From JBGTCY01 sp041748615 (GTDB lineage Bacteria; Bacteroidota; Bacteroidia; Chitinophagales; CAIOSU01): a DNA stretch of 14,623 bases. The position numbers were made by a program, and so were the translations under genes. The notes beneath the pieces are model-generated. The model was given only the letters and a program-made list of their open reading frames with translations. It searched no databases and was not told the origin of the DNA. Within the stretch, counting starts at the first letter, position 1, and every line of letters begins with the position of its first letter. Positions 7,718-14,623 of the stretch are shown here, piece by piece. The stretch is from positions 1-14,623 of the forward strand of contig JBGTCY010000022.1 of NCBI GenBank assembly GCA_041748615.1, in the 5' to 3' direction.

Positions 7718-9355
7718 TTAAATGATGGTAAAAGCCAGCGGGTCCACATCAATATTTTTTCCGTCAGGACCTTTGATTTTAATGTCTTCAAATATATAAA
7801 TGTCACCGGGTTCCGCTAAGTTAATTAATTCAAGTGATTTATCAGTAAAGTAAGAGCCGTTAACACGTTCTTTGAAAACCCCAAGACCTGACTTATTGAT
7901 GTAAGTGACGGTATATTCCATCACCCTGAATTTGGCATCCACTCTCATGCCCTGCATGTCGGCATTCAATTCTCTTTGTTTTTTGAAAATGGTTGCCGGA
8001 AGCTGCCCGCCATAAGAGTTATACAATTTAGCTCTGGGTTTTGGTAAATCTTCTACTTTAAATTGCTGTTCCGCTACTTTTTTGAATCCGCCTCCCTGGT
8101 CGGGAACAGACAATGTGACCGTCACAAATCCCGGGCGGTAAACTCTCGCAAAAAAGTCCTTTCCATCATAGCTGATTTTGCCCTGGCTGATGGAGACATT
8201 ATAGTTTTCAGCCGAGAATTCGGGATGATACACATTGATGGGGTTATTGATGCCGACATAAATCAGGTCATAATCACGATGGCTGATATTGGGCTTTGGA
8301 TTCACCACGGTGTAATCTAATTCAAACGTGTGTTCCTTTTGGGGTGACTCCCGAACCTGTTCAACCTGCTCTTCCTGGGCTTCACCAATCCCTTCATCCG
8401 GGTATCTGAATTTTACCACCCCTTTGATTTTAAACTCACCAATCTGGTCAGTGCTCAGGCTGATTTCTCCTACTCCTTCTTTAAAGATGAAACTGTCAAT
8501 GATGTTATTATTTTGGTCATAGGTGTAGATGACCGCGGTTTTAATCACTTCTTCAGGTGTTCCGGGAATGGTCACTTTAACAGTTGCTTCTTCTCCCATG
8601 TTAAAAACATCCAACCTTTTTTCCGCACGTTCCAATATCAGTTCATCTTTAAATTCTTCCCGCGAGGAAGGAACGCTTTGCGTCAAAACATAACTGATAC
8701 CGGCTTCAGCGCGCTGATAATATTTATTCACCACGATTGACTCGGCAAGCCTGACATCATTTTGAAACTTTGTCAATAAAGCGATGACCGCGCCAAGGGG
8801 TACATTATCAAAGAAATATTTTTCCCACTTATAGGGCATTCCTGTCGCCTTAATTACCGTATCGTTGGTTATTAAAACCGTATCCAGCATGGTTTGCTCA
8901 TGTGCATCAAGATAGTTCATCAACTCTAATTTTGTTCGGGTCAGCACTTCCTTCGTTTCAATTGCAATCCCGTCATTTATCATCCGTCTTGTCGGAATGG
9001 TGGCGTCAATCGCTTTTTTCAAATGATGATAATCCCCATAACCTCCCGAACGTGCAATCAGGTCGGTTTTGATGGAGTCAAGGTATTCCACCGCGCTGTC
9101 ACTAATCGCCTTGATGTTTAACATGTCACGATAGATTGTACTGAAGCGCGCGGAATCCACTTTTGAAAACTGGGCTACCTGCTGCAATGATGAATGGTTG
9201 CGTTGGTCAAGCCGGTAATTGGCGCGTTCGAGTGTTTTGTTCAAATCTGTAAACGCTTCAATAAATTCCACAGGGAGGTTCAAAACTATCATCCCGATGA
9301 GAACCAGGTATAATAAATTAATCAGTTTTTGCCGTAATGGATTGGTACCCCTCAT
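7718..9355 (-). CDS. gldM: GldM/PorM-type motor shaft protein
   Basis: This 545-aa protein is close in length to GldM of Flavobacterium johnsoniae. In the known system a GldM dimer sits inside a GldL pentamer, spans the periplasm and passes rotation to the outer-membrane ring. Family marks are the N-terminal RQKLINLLYLVLIGMIVLN with one transmembrane helix (about 10-28), a helical D1 domain (about 30-225), and the WEKYFFDNVPLGAV...LLTKFQNDV stretch (177-201). Ig-like D2-D4 domains follow, with YDLIYVGINNPINV at 362-375 and the final domain from about 445. Two details deviate from the version I know: the helix reads GMIVLNLP where AMLALNVS is usual, and the flanking genes are not gldK or gldN. 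It follows gldL after 33 bp and precedes OmA. It could serve a non-T9SS machine; family membership itself is clear. Confidence 0.92.
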   Translation of the reverse strand: MRGTNPLRQKLINLLYLVLIGMIVLNLPVEFIEAFTDLNKTLERANYRLDQRNHSSLQQVAQFSKVDSARFSTIYRDMLNIKAISDSAVEYLDSIKTDLIARSGGYGDYHHLKKAIDATIPTRRMINDGIAIETKEVLTRTKLELMNYLDAHEQTMLDTVLITNDTVIKATGMPYKWEKYFFDNVPLGAVIALLTKFQNDVRLAESIVVNKYYQRAEAGISYVLTQSVPSSREEFKDELILERAEKRLDVFNMGEEATVKVTIPGTPEEVIKTAVIYTYDQNNNIIDSFIFKEGVGEISLSTDQIGEFKIKGVVKFRYPDEGIGEAQEEQVEQVRESPQKEHTFELDYTVVNPKPNISHRDYDLIYVGINNPINVYHPEFSAENYNVSISQGKISYDGKDFFARVYRPGFVTVTLSVPDQGGGFKKVAEQQFKVEDLPKPRAKLYNSYGGQLPATIFKKQRELNADMQGMRVDAKFRVMEYTVTYINKSGLGVFKERVNGSYFTDKSLELINLAEPGDIYIFEDIKIKGPDGKNIDVDPLAFTII

Positions 9356-9388
9356 GTTGTTAATACTTTAATCCGTAGAACTCAGATT

Positions 9389-9943
9389 TCATCTTTTAAT
9401 TTGCTGCTGTCCTCCGAAAACATCAAGCATTCTCTCATAGTAAGCATTCATTTCTGAGATGCTCTTATTCAAACGAACTACCTCGTCTTCAAAAGTTTCA
9501 GAGGCATGTTTCATTCTTTCAATGTGTTCGGAAAACTGAGCGGTGTTTGAAATTTCGCTCATCTTAGTGATGTTTTGTTCTAACAATTCCACACTCCGGG
9601 TGAGTTTTTCCAAAACAATGGGGTCAAGGTTGGCTTTTTCTACTAATTGTTCGAGTCTTTCGATGGGCGATTCATCTTCACGGACTAATTGGGGAAAGAG
9701 TTTTTCCCATTTATAATCTTTTTCTTCTCTTTTTGTTTCAAAAGCTGAAATAAAGAAAACCACCGCTTCGGTCGCCAGCCCGATGAATAGAAATTCATTG
9801 GCATATTGAAAATGAAGAAACTTAGCCAGTAAGCCAAAAATGACAATTGCCGCTCCGATTCCGTAGGCGACATTGAGCGGGTCTAATTTGTATTTGCTTT
9901 TTTTAACAGGCTGTTGTTTGATTGTTTGTTGTTTTACTGCCAT
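9389..9943 (-). CDS. gldL: GldL/PorL-type inner-membrane motor protein
   Basis: This 184-aa inner-membrane protein is the proton-channel subunit of the GldLM rotary motor. It has two transmembrane helices (about 23-45 and 49-68). The first carries the family's lysine and histidine near its end (K41, H44 in AKFLHF), and the second carries the essential intramembrane glutamate E59 in GLATEAVVF. The post-helix SAFE motif and a long cytoplasmic helical tail follow, with coiled-coil character over about 90-170. The usual HWPG after the first helix is replaced by HFQY. The tail is somewhat shorter than in the well-studied homologs. It is the first gene of a four-gene operon and is preceded by a terminator for the gene upstream. 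The start is the only ATG before the first helix that leaves a short basic N-terminus. With these residues in place the motor is probably active. Confidence 0.93.
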   Translation of the reverse strand: MAVKQQTIKQQPVKKSKYKLDPLNVAYGIGAAIVIFGLLAKFLHFQYANEFLFIGLATEAVVFFISAFETKREEKDYKWEKLFPQLVREDESPIERLEQLVEKANLDPIVLEKLTRSVELLEQNITKMSEISNTAQFSEHIERMKHASETFEDEVVRLNKSISEMNAYYERMLDVFGGQQQIKR

Positions 9944-9987
9944 GCAAGTTTTCTTTTAATCCAATAGATGCCCATTTTAGGCATGTG

Positions 9988-9995
9988 CGAATATA
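9988..9995 (-). promoter_or_regulatory. Candidate -7 element for the gldL operon
   Basis: On the minus strand this reads TATATTCG, one base off the Bacteroidota -7 consensus TAnnTTTG. It lies 44 bp upstream of the gldL ATG, between the terminator of the Wzc-like gene and gldL. No clear TTTG -33 box is seen, as the upstream tract is simply T-rich. The position fits a promoter for the operon but the match is weak. Confidence 0.25.
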
Positions 9996-10062
9996 GAAAA
10001 ATTAAGAAAAGAAAACGGAATTGATTTTAAACAGGAGTATAACCGCTAAAAAAATAACAAAT

Positions 10063-10100
10063 AAAAAAACCTGCGAAAATATATACTGATATATTCCGCG
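10063..10100 (-). terminator. Intrinsic terminator of the Wzc-like gene
   Basis: Read on the minus strand directly after the Wzc-like stop codon, a stem of about 11 pairs (GCGGAATATAT with ATATATTTTCGC, one bulged base and one G-U pair) closes a CAGT tetraloop. It is followed within three bases by TTTTTTTATTTG. The stem is mostly A-T with a G-C base. Its placement two bases past the stop and the long T-run make it a good terminator. It implies that gldL and the following genes are transcribed separately. Confidence 0.6.
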
Positions 10101-10101
10101 T

Positions 10102-12267
10102 TTAATTCAGGTTTTTCATTTCCACTTTGTTGAGAATTGCACCCATAAATTTATCTCCTAATCCACGCAAATAGGCGATGGAAGATTTGTCCTGTTCTTT
10201 GATGACCGTGTTGGTTGAAAAAACGGAAATCACCTTTTCTACGCTGCTGATTAACTCTCTTGAATCAGAGTATTCATTCAATGCCGCGCCTTCCAGGAAA
10301 ATGAAATCATAATGCTGCGCAAGGTCATTTAAAAGATTGTGGAAATTAGTTTGTGAGAAAACCTCTGAAGGGGAATAATTTCCTTCGTAACATCCAATCA
10401 CATCTATCCCTTTCAACTTTGATTTCGTGATGACGTCTTCTTTCACCAAAGCCTGGTTGAAATGCTTTTCCAGCGCGGGTTTTGCTGAAAGCATGTTGGT
10501 CAAAGTATTGTTTTTGAAATTGGTGTCAATCAGCAATACTTTTTTATTGTTCAAGCTAAGCGTGTAAGCCAATGAAATGAGTAAAAAAGTTTTCCCTTCC
10601 CGCTCCCTGGTGCTTGTAATTAAGAAACGCTTGGCATCTGTTGATTCAATCTCGAACCTGATTTTTCTGATTAATTGTTTGAAGGTTTCGAATTGTGGAT
10701 TTTCATTCGAACTATGAAAAATAGATTCAAGGTTGATATCAATGAAGTTGACATCCAGGTTAAAATTGATAAAATTGATTTGGTTTAAAAATCCAATGAG
10801 GCGGATGTTGGTGAATTTTTCAAACTGCGTGGGAGTTTTGATGGAAATATCCAAATATTCCAAAACGAAAAACAGCACAATGCAAAAACTCAGGCTCAAC
10901 ATTCCTGAGAAAAGCGAGAACACTAATTCTTTGGTCGGTTCGGGGCTTGAAGCCGGGATTCCGATTTCTTCCTGTCTCAAACGGCTTTCCGAGCGGATGG
11001 ATTCCGCGTTGGCTGCGCTCAATTTGCTCACCGCATCTTTGTGAGCTTCTTCCGCCATCGTTATTTCGCGCTCAAGCGTGGTAACTCTCGGTTCTAATGA
11101 AACCAGAATTGCTAATTCAGTCCGCAGTCTTTGAATTTCCCTGTCAATGGAAACTACGCTCACTTTTGCCAGTTCAAGATTCAATTCGCTTTCGCTTAGG
11201 ATTGTTTTAAAATCTTTATTATCTCCTTTATTGGATGCTATCGTGACCTCATTGATGGCATTTCTCAATTCAATCTTGAGCTTTTCGATTTGTTCATAGA
11301 GTTTTTTATCCTTTGAACCGCCATTAATATACTTGTCATTCAGATAATTGATTTCATTTCTCAGATTATTGATTCTGCGGTTTTTTTCCTGTAATTCCAA
11401 AGAAGACTGGTCGCCTTCCGCTTTTGTTCGCGTAACATTATCCAAAGTATTCTGATAGGTGGGGATTTTTTTCTTTTCATCTTCCCGCTGTAGTTCCATC
11501 AACCGGATTTGTTGCAAAATGGAACCCTGCTGACTGCTCAAATCCGCGATACCGTTTTCCAACTTAAACCGGTTGAGTTCATCTTTTTTTTCCGTCAGTA
11601 TTTTCTGTTTTTCTTCAACCTGGGAAGAATAAAAAACAACCGAACTGTTTTTCTGCTCGGTCCTGATGGATTTATAATAACGGACAAACTCTTCGCAGAC
11701 CGCATTTACCGCGTAAGCAGACAATTCTGGGTTTTCGGAGTGGAACTCCACTTTCAGATAATCAGAGTCTCGCTGACGCTCAGCTTTAATAGCCGCTCTC
11801 AACGCGTCATAATCGTAACCCATCGTACGCAGGATTTCATTCAGCATCCTGTCTCTGTCATCGGAGTAAGAAAGTGTTCCAAGTGTATCATGTTTCATTT
11901 TAAAAGAAACAATCGCATCATTCAGTTTATCATTTGAAAATTCCTCACGAAGCGGGTTGGCATTGCGAAAAGGATAGGCGTTATTAATATCATGCAAGAT
12001 GAGGCGATAGGCTAATTGATTCAGCACCACCCTCGAATTCAAAATTTCAATCAGATTATTAAACTTTCCATCTATTTTTTGGGGATGGACATATTTACCC
12101 TCATCTTCAGGGTTATCCACAATGCCGGTAGTTAAACGGGCGGTTGATTTAAATAATTTTTCAGAATTGCCGGTGAAAAAATAAGTAGTTCCCACAGCAA
12201 CCAAAACCACAATCAAGATGAGCCACATCCTGCGGGCAAGCACCTTAAAAAAATACATCATGTCCAT
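10102..12267 (-). CDS. Wzc/Wzz-like polysaccharide co-polymerase with degenerate tyrosine-kinase domain
   Basis: This 721-aa inner-membrane protein has the layout of bacterial polysaccharide co-polymerases, which control chain length and export of surface polysaccharide. It has a Wzz-type N-terminus with TM1 at about 13-33, a long periplasmic coiled-coil part (about 215-430), a proline-rich approach (PASSPEPTK), and TM2 at about 448-469. A cytoplasmic P-loop domain follows from about 525. The kinase motifs are worn. Walker A reads TSTREREGKT (551-560) where the family has a Gly in place of the Arg before EGK. Walker A' is LLIDTN (D581, second Asp lost). Walker B is DFIFLEGAA, with Glu in place of Asp. 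There is no C-terminal tyrosine cluster. ATP binding via K559 is possible but autophosphorylation is doubtful. It diverges from the GT2 gene. ATG 12267 is used; ATGs at codons 3 and 4 are alternatives. Confidence 0.82.
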   Translation of the reverse strand: MDMMYFFKVLARRMWLILIVVLVAVGTTYFFTGNSEKLFKSTARLTTGIVDNPEDEGKYVHPQKIDGKFNNLIEILNSRVVLNQLAYRLILHDINNAYPFRNANPLREEFSNDKLNDAIVSFKMKHDTLGTLSYSDDRDRMLNEILRTMGYDYDALRAAIKAERQRDSDYLKVEFHSENPELSAYAVNAVCEEFVRYYKSIRTEQKNSSVVFYSSQVEEKQKILTEKKDELNRFKLENGIADLSSQQGSILQQIRLMELQREDEKKKIPTYQNTLDNVTRTKAEGDQSSLELQEKNRRINNLRNEINYLNDKYINGGSKDKKLYEQIEKLKIELRNAINEVTIASNKGDNKDFKTILSESELNLELAKVSVVSIDREIQRLRTELAILVSLEPRVTTLEREITMAEEAHKDAVSKLSAANAESIRSESRLRQEEIGIPASSPEPTKELVFSLFSGMLSLSFCIVLFFVLEYLDISIKTPTQFEKFTNIRLIGFLNQINFINFNLDVNFIDINLESIFHSSNENPQFETFKQLIRKIRFEIESTDAKRFLITSTREREGKTFLLISLAYTLSLNNKKVLLIDTNFKNNTLTNMLSAKPALEKHFNQALVKEDVITKSKLKGIDVIGCYEGNYSPSEVFSQTNFHNLLNDLAQHYDFIFLEGAALNEYSDSRELISSVEKVISVFSTNTVIKEQDKSSIAYLRGLGDKFMGAILNKVEMKNLN

Positions 12268-12271
12268 GCGT

Positions 12272-12279
12272 CAAATTTA
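12272..12279 (-). promoter_or_regulatory. Perfect Bacteroidota -7 element abutting the Wzc-like start
   Basis: The minus strand reads TAAATTTG, an exact match to TAnnTTTG, ending only four bases before the first ATG of the Wzc-like gene. A TTG lies 16 bases upstream of it as a possible -33 box. If it is active, transcription would begin at or within the first codons. The mRNA would then be nearly leaderless, or translation would start at codon 3 or 4. A chance match in AT-rich DNA is possible. Confidence 0.35.
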
Positions 12280-12336
12280 AGCGGTTAAGTTGGCACAATT
12301 CCCGCTAAAAATCAAGTCCTGTGTGGATAAGGGATA

Positions 12337-12367
12337 TTTAACATTTCTTTAAGGCTCGCTTATTTTG
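12337..12367 (+). promoter_or_regulatory. Weak candidate promoter for the GT2 gene
   Basis: TTTA at 12337-12340 and TATTTTG at 12361-12367 resemble the -33 (TTTG) and -7 (TAnnTTTG) boxes of Bacteroidota with a 20-base spacer, 26 bp before the ATG at 12394. Each box has one or more mismatches. The divergent layout requires a + strand promoter somewhere in the 126-bp gap. Confidence 0.25.
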
Positions 12368-12393
12368 CCGGTAACTAATTATACCCCCGCAGA

Positions 12394-13578
12394 ATGGATT
12401 TATTGTTAAAAATTATTTTTGGGTTCTCACTTGGAATTGTGCTTTATACCTATTTGGGCTATGGTATGATTTTATTTTTTTTAATTAAACTCAAAAATAT
12501 TTTTTCAAAAAAGAAAAATACGCCTTCTCAAAGCGAAGAAGAACTTCCCGATGTAACGATTGTGGTGGCTGCTTTTAACGAAGCTGATTTCATCGAGGAA
12601 AAAATCAAAAACTGCCTGGAATTTGATTACCCGCAACAAAAGCTGCACTTGCTGTTTGTGACGGATGGCTCAGATGACGACACTCCGGAAATCATCAAAA
12701 GATATCCCAAGGTGGTGTTGCTCCACCAGCCGGAACGAAGGGGGAAAATCGCTGCCACCAACCGGGCATTGGGTTTTGTAAAAACACCGATTGTTGTTTT
12801 CACAGATGCAAACACTTTCGTCAATCGGGAAGCCATTAAAAAGATGGTGCGTCATTACCGGGATGAAAAAACGGGCGTGGTAGCCGGAGAGAAAAGAATC
12901 GCGATGAAAGAAAAAGATGATGCCACCGGTGCGGGAGAGGGCATTTATTGGAAATATGAATCCACGCTGAAAAAATGGGATGCCGAGTTATATTCAGCCG
13001 TAGGCGCTGCCGGTGAATTATTTTCCATCAGAACCGTTTTATTTGAACCCGTGCCTGCCGACACGATTGTTGAAGATTTTGTAATGACGCTGACGATTGC
13101 CAGAAAAGGTTACCGGATAGCCTACGAACCGGAATCTTACGCGCTGGAAGGACCCTCGGCATCGGTCAGTGAAGAATTGAAGCGAAAAATCAGAATTGCC
13201 GCAGGCGGCATGCAGGCGGTGGTGCGGCTTTCAGCGCTTTTAAATCCATTTCGTTACGGACTACTTTCATTTCAATATCTTTCACACCGGGTGTTGCGAT
13301 GGACACTCGCGCCTTTAGCTTTGCCGCTTTTGTTTTTCAGTAATTTGTTTCTGGTTTATTTGAATGGTAACACTTTCCTTCATTTCTTTTTCCTGGCGCA
13401 ATGCGGATTTTATTTACTCGCGATGATTGGTTTTTTACTTGAGCAGCAAAAAATCAAGCTGAAAGCCTTTTTTGTACCTTACTATTTTTTCATCATGAAT
13501 TATGCAGTTTACGCTGGATTCTTCAGGGCAATCAAAGGAAAACAAACTGTGATTTGGGAAAAAGCGAAAAGAGGATAG
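12394..13578 (+). CDS. Membrane glycosyltransferase, family GT2 (COG1215-like)
   Basis: This 394-aa membrane protein transfers sugars from nucleotide-sugar donors. One N-terminal transmembrane helix (about 7-31) precedes a GT-A domain (about 52-280), and three or four C-terminal helices follow (about 300-325, 328-348, 358-378). Motifs seen are VVAAFNEAD (start of the Rossmann fold), D91/D94 in TDGSDDDT, the DxD-type site FTDAN (D138), the catalytic-base pair E227-D228 in IVEDFVM, and KRKIRIAAGG (263-272) in the place of the Q/RxxRW motif. The SHRVLRW element leads into the membrane part. This set is typical of processive or semi-processive surface-polysaccharide synthases, but the product cannot be named. 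It is divergent from the Wzc-like gene, which supports a role in exopolysaccharide or envelope glycan synthesis. Confidence 0.88.
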   Translation: MDLLLKIIFGFSLGIVLYTYLGYGMILFFLIKLKNIFSKKKNTPSQSEEELPDVTIVVAAFNEADFIEEKIKNCLEFDYPQQKLHLLFVTDGSDDDTPEIIKRYPKVVLLHQPERRGKIAATNRALGFVKTPIVVFTDANTFVNREAIKKMVRHYRDEKTGVVAGEKRIAMKEKDDATGAGEGIYWKYESTLKKWDAELYSAVGAAGELFSIRTVLFEPVPADTIVEDFVMTLTIARKGYRIAYEPESYALEGPSASVSEELKRKIRIAAGGMQAVVRLSALLNPFRYGLLSFQYLSHRVLRWTLAPLALPLLFFSNLFLVYLNGNTFLHFFFLAQCGFYLLAMIGFLLEQQKIKLKAFFVPYYFFIMNYAVYAGFFRAIKGKQTVIWEKAKRG

Positions 13579-13605
13579 CAATCAAATAAGGTATTCACTT
13601 CGGTT

Positions 13606-14622
13606 TTATTCGGCTTGCTTATTCATCTCTAAAGGCGCTGCCGGAAAATAAATCTCAGTCCTCCACTTGGAGGGGTCCGGCTCATTTTCAGAGTTTACTG
13701 TATATACTTCCCATCCTGATGCTGTTGGAAATATTTTTTGCATTCTCATCCATTCTGCGAATGCAGAATATGTTTTTTCAATATTTTTTGTATCTCCAAC
13801 GTGAGTAGTGACAATAACAGGTCCTTCCAATCTCCTGACTTTAAAACCTTTTGGCGCTTTAAAAGTATCAGCGACTACAAAAGCAGGTTCAAAATCAACA
13901 AAATCCGATAAATCCATTCTCATGTGCCAGATTATCATGGGCGGATAAGTAATATCTTTCATTTGATATTTATCCGGGATAGAAGTTTTCAAAATTTCGA
14001 AGATGCTGTCTTTGGTAGCAGGAAGTTTTGAAAATGTTGTCGTGTCTCTCTTTGACATCACCCACATCCGGGGCAAATCCATTTCTGTGATGTCAATCGT
14101 GTAGGGGATAAAATCTTTTTTACTGACCTCGCTCAAATTTTTGAGATTTTCTTCGAAAGATTTTCCGATTATTTTTCCCATGAATAGTCTAGCAAATACT
14201 CTACTTGCAAAATTTGATTCTGTTTGAAATTTCTGTGTTACTTTTATGCCTCCAATATCCTGCCTAAATGTCCAGATTCCGATTCCTTTTCCTTGCGATT
14301 TAAAATCCAAATCAAATACGATTTTTTCTTCCGGCACACTCTCTGTGATTGTGATTGTTCCCTGTTTGGTTTTTTTTCCATTCCATGAATATGAACTTCC
14401 TGTCCCGGATAACGGTCCGCTATACACGATTTGCTGGGAAGGTTCTAACCGGTGCCAATAGGACCACTTTTCCCAGTTTTTGAGGGTATTCACATTCTCG
14501 AAAAGAACAGACACAGGTGCATCAATTGTTAATGCGCGTTCTACGGTGGCTGTGGGTGATAATATCAATGACAATATCAACCAGATAAGAATCAAGATTA
14601 AAAAAACAACACCTGTTATTTT
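13606..14622 (-). CDS. SRPBCC-fold plus GyrI-like ligand-binding protein, 5' end probably outside window
   Basis: The protein has two domains of known type. Counting from the TTG at 14595, residues about 18-157 form an SRPBCC (START-like) domain with the typical VERALTIDAPVSVLFENV start and a WEKWSYW motif. Residues about 165-322 form a GyrI-like/AraC effector-binding domain (MWVMSKRDTT ... RRLEGPVIVTTHVGDT ... EIYFPA). Both are small-molecule binding folds, and no catalytic residues are evident. The frame continues open past the TTG to the window edge, encoding KITGVVFLI before it. This lengthens a hydrophobic N-terminal anchor, so the real ATG probably lies beyond the edge. It converges with the GT2 gene, with a 27-bp gap. 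The ligand and pathway are unknown. Other Bacteroidota carry this pairing as a lone membrane-anchored protein. Confidence 0.8.
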   Translation of the reverse strand, partial: KITGVVFLILILIWLILSLILSPTATVERALTIDAPVSVLFENVNTLKNWEKWSYWHRLEPSQQIVYSGPLSGTGSSYSWNGKKTKQGTITITESVPEEKIVFDLDFKSQGKGIGIWTFRQDIGGIKVTQKFQTESNFASRVFARLFMGKIIGKSFEENLKNLSEVSKKDFIPYTIDITEMDLPRMWVMSKRDTTTFSKLPATKDSIFEILKTSIPDKYQMKDITYPPMIIWHMRMDLSDFVDFEPAFVVADTFKAPKGFKVRRLEGPVIVTTHVGDTKNIEKTYSAFAEWMRMQKIFPTASGWEVYTVNSENEPDPSKWRTEIYFPAAPLEMNKQAE

Positions 14623-14623
14623 A

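Noticed and set aside
1232..9943. A complete standard type IX secretion or gliding locus
   Set aside because: Only gldL and gldM are recognisable. There is no gldK, gldN, sprA-like gene or other core component in the window, and no protein here ends with a type IX sorting domain that I can recognise.
9970..9984. TGCC/GGCA mini-palindrome before gldL as an operator
   Set aside because: The stem is only 4 bp and is expected by chance; there is no regulator gene nearby.
11509..11937. A 142-codon open frame on the + strand
   Set aside because: It is antisense to the periplasmic coiled-coil part of the Wzc-like gene. Its composition is explained by the opposite strand, with no family resemblance.
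14593..14595. TTG as the true start of the SRPBCC/GyrI-like gene
   Set aside because: The same frame runs on to the window edge and adds a hydrophobic stretch that completes a membrane anchor, so an upstream ATG outside the window is more likely.

Overview
The window looks like chromosome from a member of the Bacteroidota. The evidence is the presence of gldL and gldM, which are restricted to that phylum, a PorG/DUF6089-like outer-membrane barrel, signal peptides ending in 'AQ', AT-rich intergenic DNA, weak Shine-Dalgarno sequences, and one match to the Bacteroidota -7 promoter element (TAnnTTTG). Rank below phylum cannot be judged from the sequence alone. I saw no tRNA, rRNA, insertion sequence, integrase, phage gene or CRISPR array.

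Layout from left to right. (1) 2-994, + strand: the C-terminal part of a 7TM-HD cyclic-dinucleotide phosphodiesterase of the PgpH family, cut by the window edge. (2) 995-1231: a convergent intergenic region with three GC-rich perfect hairpins that stand out against the AT-rich surroundings. (3) 9943-1232, - strand: a compact four-gene operon in the order gldL, gldM, a 956-aa outer-membrane protein (here OmA), and a 1182-aa outer-membrane protein (here OmB). The gaps are 33, 27 and 39 bp and contain no terminator. (4) 12267-10102, - strand: a Wzc/Wzz-like polysaccharide co-polymerase with a decayed tyrosine-kinase domain, followed by its own hairpin terminator. (5) 12394-13578, + strand: a membrane glycosyltransferase of family GT2, divergent from the Wzc-like gene. 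(6) 13606 to the right edge, - strand: an SRPBCC plus GyrI-like ligand-binding protein, probably cut by the window edge.

The operon in (3) is the main point of interest. GldL and GldM form the proton-driven rotary motor that powers type IX secretion and gliding, normally encoded as gldK-gldL-gldM-gldN (porK-L-M-N). Here the motor genes are intact, with the intramembrane glutamate of GldL conserved, but neither gldK nor gldN flanks them. In their place are two tandem paralogs with the order signal peptide, right-handed beta-helix, Ig-like (Big_5-type) domain, PorG/DUF6089-like barrel, and thrombospondin-type-3 calcium repeats. Only OmB adds a C-terminal OmpA peptidoglycan-binding domain. A beta-barrel normally has an even number of strands, so both the N-terminal beta-helix/Ig part and the C-terminal tail should lie in the periplasm, where GldM reaches. 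I infer an alternative GldLM-driven envelope machine in which the OmA/OmB pair replaces the GldK/GldN ring and combines a PorG-like barrel and a PorE-like peptidoglycan anchor in one chain. What it moves, secretes or rotates cannot be told from this window.

The Wzc-like and GT2 genes suggest that surface polysaccharide synthesis is encoded next door. A terminator separates the Wzc-like gene from the motor operon, so any functional link is only by neighbourhood.
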